Shown here: positions 4,989-5,072 of the stretch, piece after piece
How the letters are laid out: every line of letters starts with the position of its first letter
How positions within the stretch are numbered: position 1 is the stretch's first letter
Assembly: GCA_018650745.1 (NCBI GenBank)
Contig: JABIFK010000024.1
Location: 1 to 5,072 of the forward strand
Direction: 5' to 3'
Length of the DNA stretch: 5,072 nt
Origin: Candidatus Latescibacterota bacterium
GTDB taxonomy: Bacteria; Latescibacterota; UBA2968
The notes under the pieces: model-generated
The model's input: only the letters and a program-made list of their open reading frames with translations
Database searches by the model: none
What the model was told of the DNA's origin: nothing
Translations under genes and position numbers: made by a program

Positions 4989-5072
4989 ATGTTGAGCAAC
5001 GCACAAAAGCGACAATTTGCAGAAGACGGATATCTCAAAATTCCGGGTGTGATTCCTCAAGTGATGGTTGAG
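4989..5072 (+). CDS. N-terminus of a further PhyH-family dioxygenase (cut by window end)
   Basis: Only 28 codons are present, starting M-L-S-N-A-Q-K-R. The stretch Q-F-A-E-D-G-Y-L-K-I-P-G-V-I-P matches the N-terminal signature of the other PhyH genes here (F/Y-x-x-x-G-F/Y, then a hydrophobic strand and a G or N turn). ATG 4989 follows GGAG at 4978-4981 with 7 bases of spacing. The catalytic residues lie beyond the window, so the assignment rests on this short signature and on the surrounding gene family. It is probably the first gene of a new or internally promoted transcript, given the promoter-like sequence just upstream. Confidence 0.7.
   Translation, partial: MLSNAQKRQFAEDGYLKIPGVIPQVMVE

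Overview
The window is a block of same-strand genes built almost entirely from divergent members of one enzyme family, the phytanoyl-CoA dioxygenase-like (PhyH) Fe(II)/2-oxoglutarate oxygenases. I count six: a C-terminal tail with an apparent frameshift at the left edge (1-173), four complete genes (186-977, 1203-1994, 3192-3983, 4073-4891) and the N-terminus of a sixth cut off by the right edge (4989-5072). One aldo/keto reductase gene (2217-3176) sits in the middle. No gene is supported on the minus strand.

Layout. The damaged PhyH tail ends 12 bases before the first complete PhyH gene. That gene is followed by a 225-base gap with an 8-bp tandem repeat array, then the second PhyH gene. A 222-base gap follows, made almost entirely of two further arrays: one of a related octamer, the other of mixed 8/9-bp units in the opposite orientation. 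The aldo/keto reductase and the third complete PhyH gene are only 15 bases apart and look co-translated. An 89-base gap rich in interleaved complementary segments leads to the fourth complete PhyH gene. A 97-base gap with promoter-like sequence leads to the last, truncated one.

How the genes may work together (inference). PhyH enzymes hydroxylate small organic molecules or CoA esters, and aldo/keto reductases interconvert carbonyls and alcohols with NAD(P)H. The complete PhyH proteins share only the fold motifs (N-terminal F/Y-x-x-x-G-F/Y, HxD, GS/TH, distal His plus Arg) and differ elsewhere, so they probably act on different substrates or steps rather than being recent duplicates. The cluster could be an oxidative catabolic or tailoring pathway, but the substrate cannot be read from the sequence.

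Organism. This is bacterial: Shine-Dalgarno sites precede every complete gene, gaps are short and base composition is moderate. Lineage-specific expansion of PhyH genes with octamer arrays between genes suggests an uncultured phylum such as Poribacteria, or a relative rich in such oxygenases (Latescibacterota, Planctomycetota). This is a family-content guess only; no marker gene is present.
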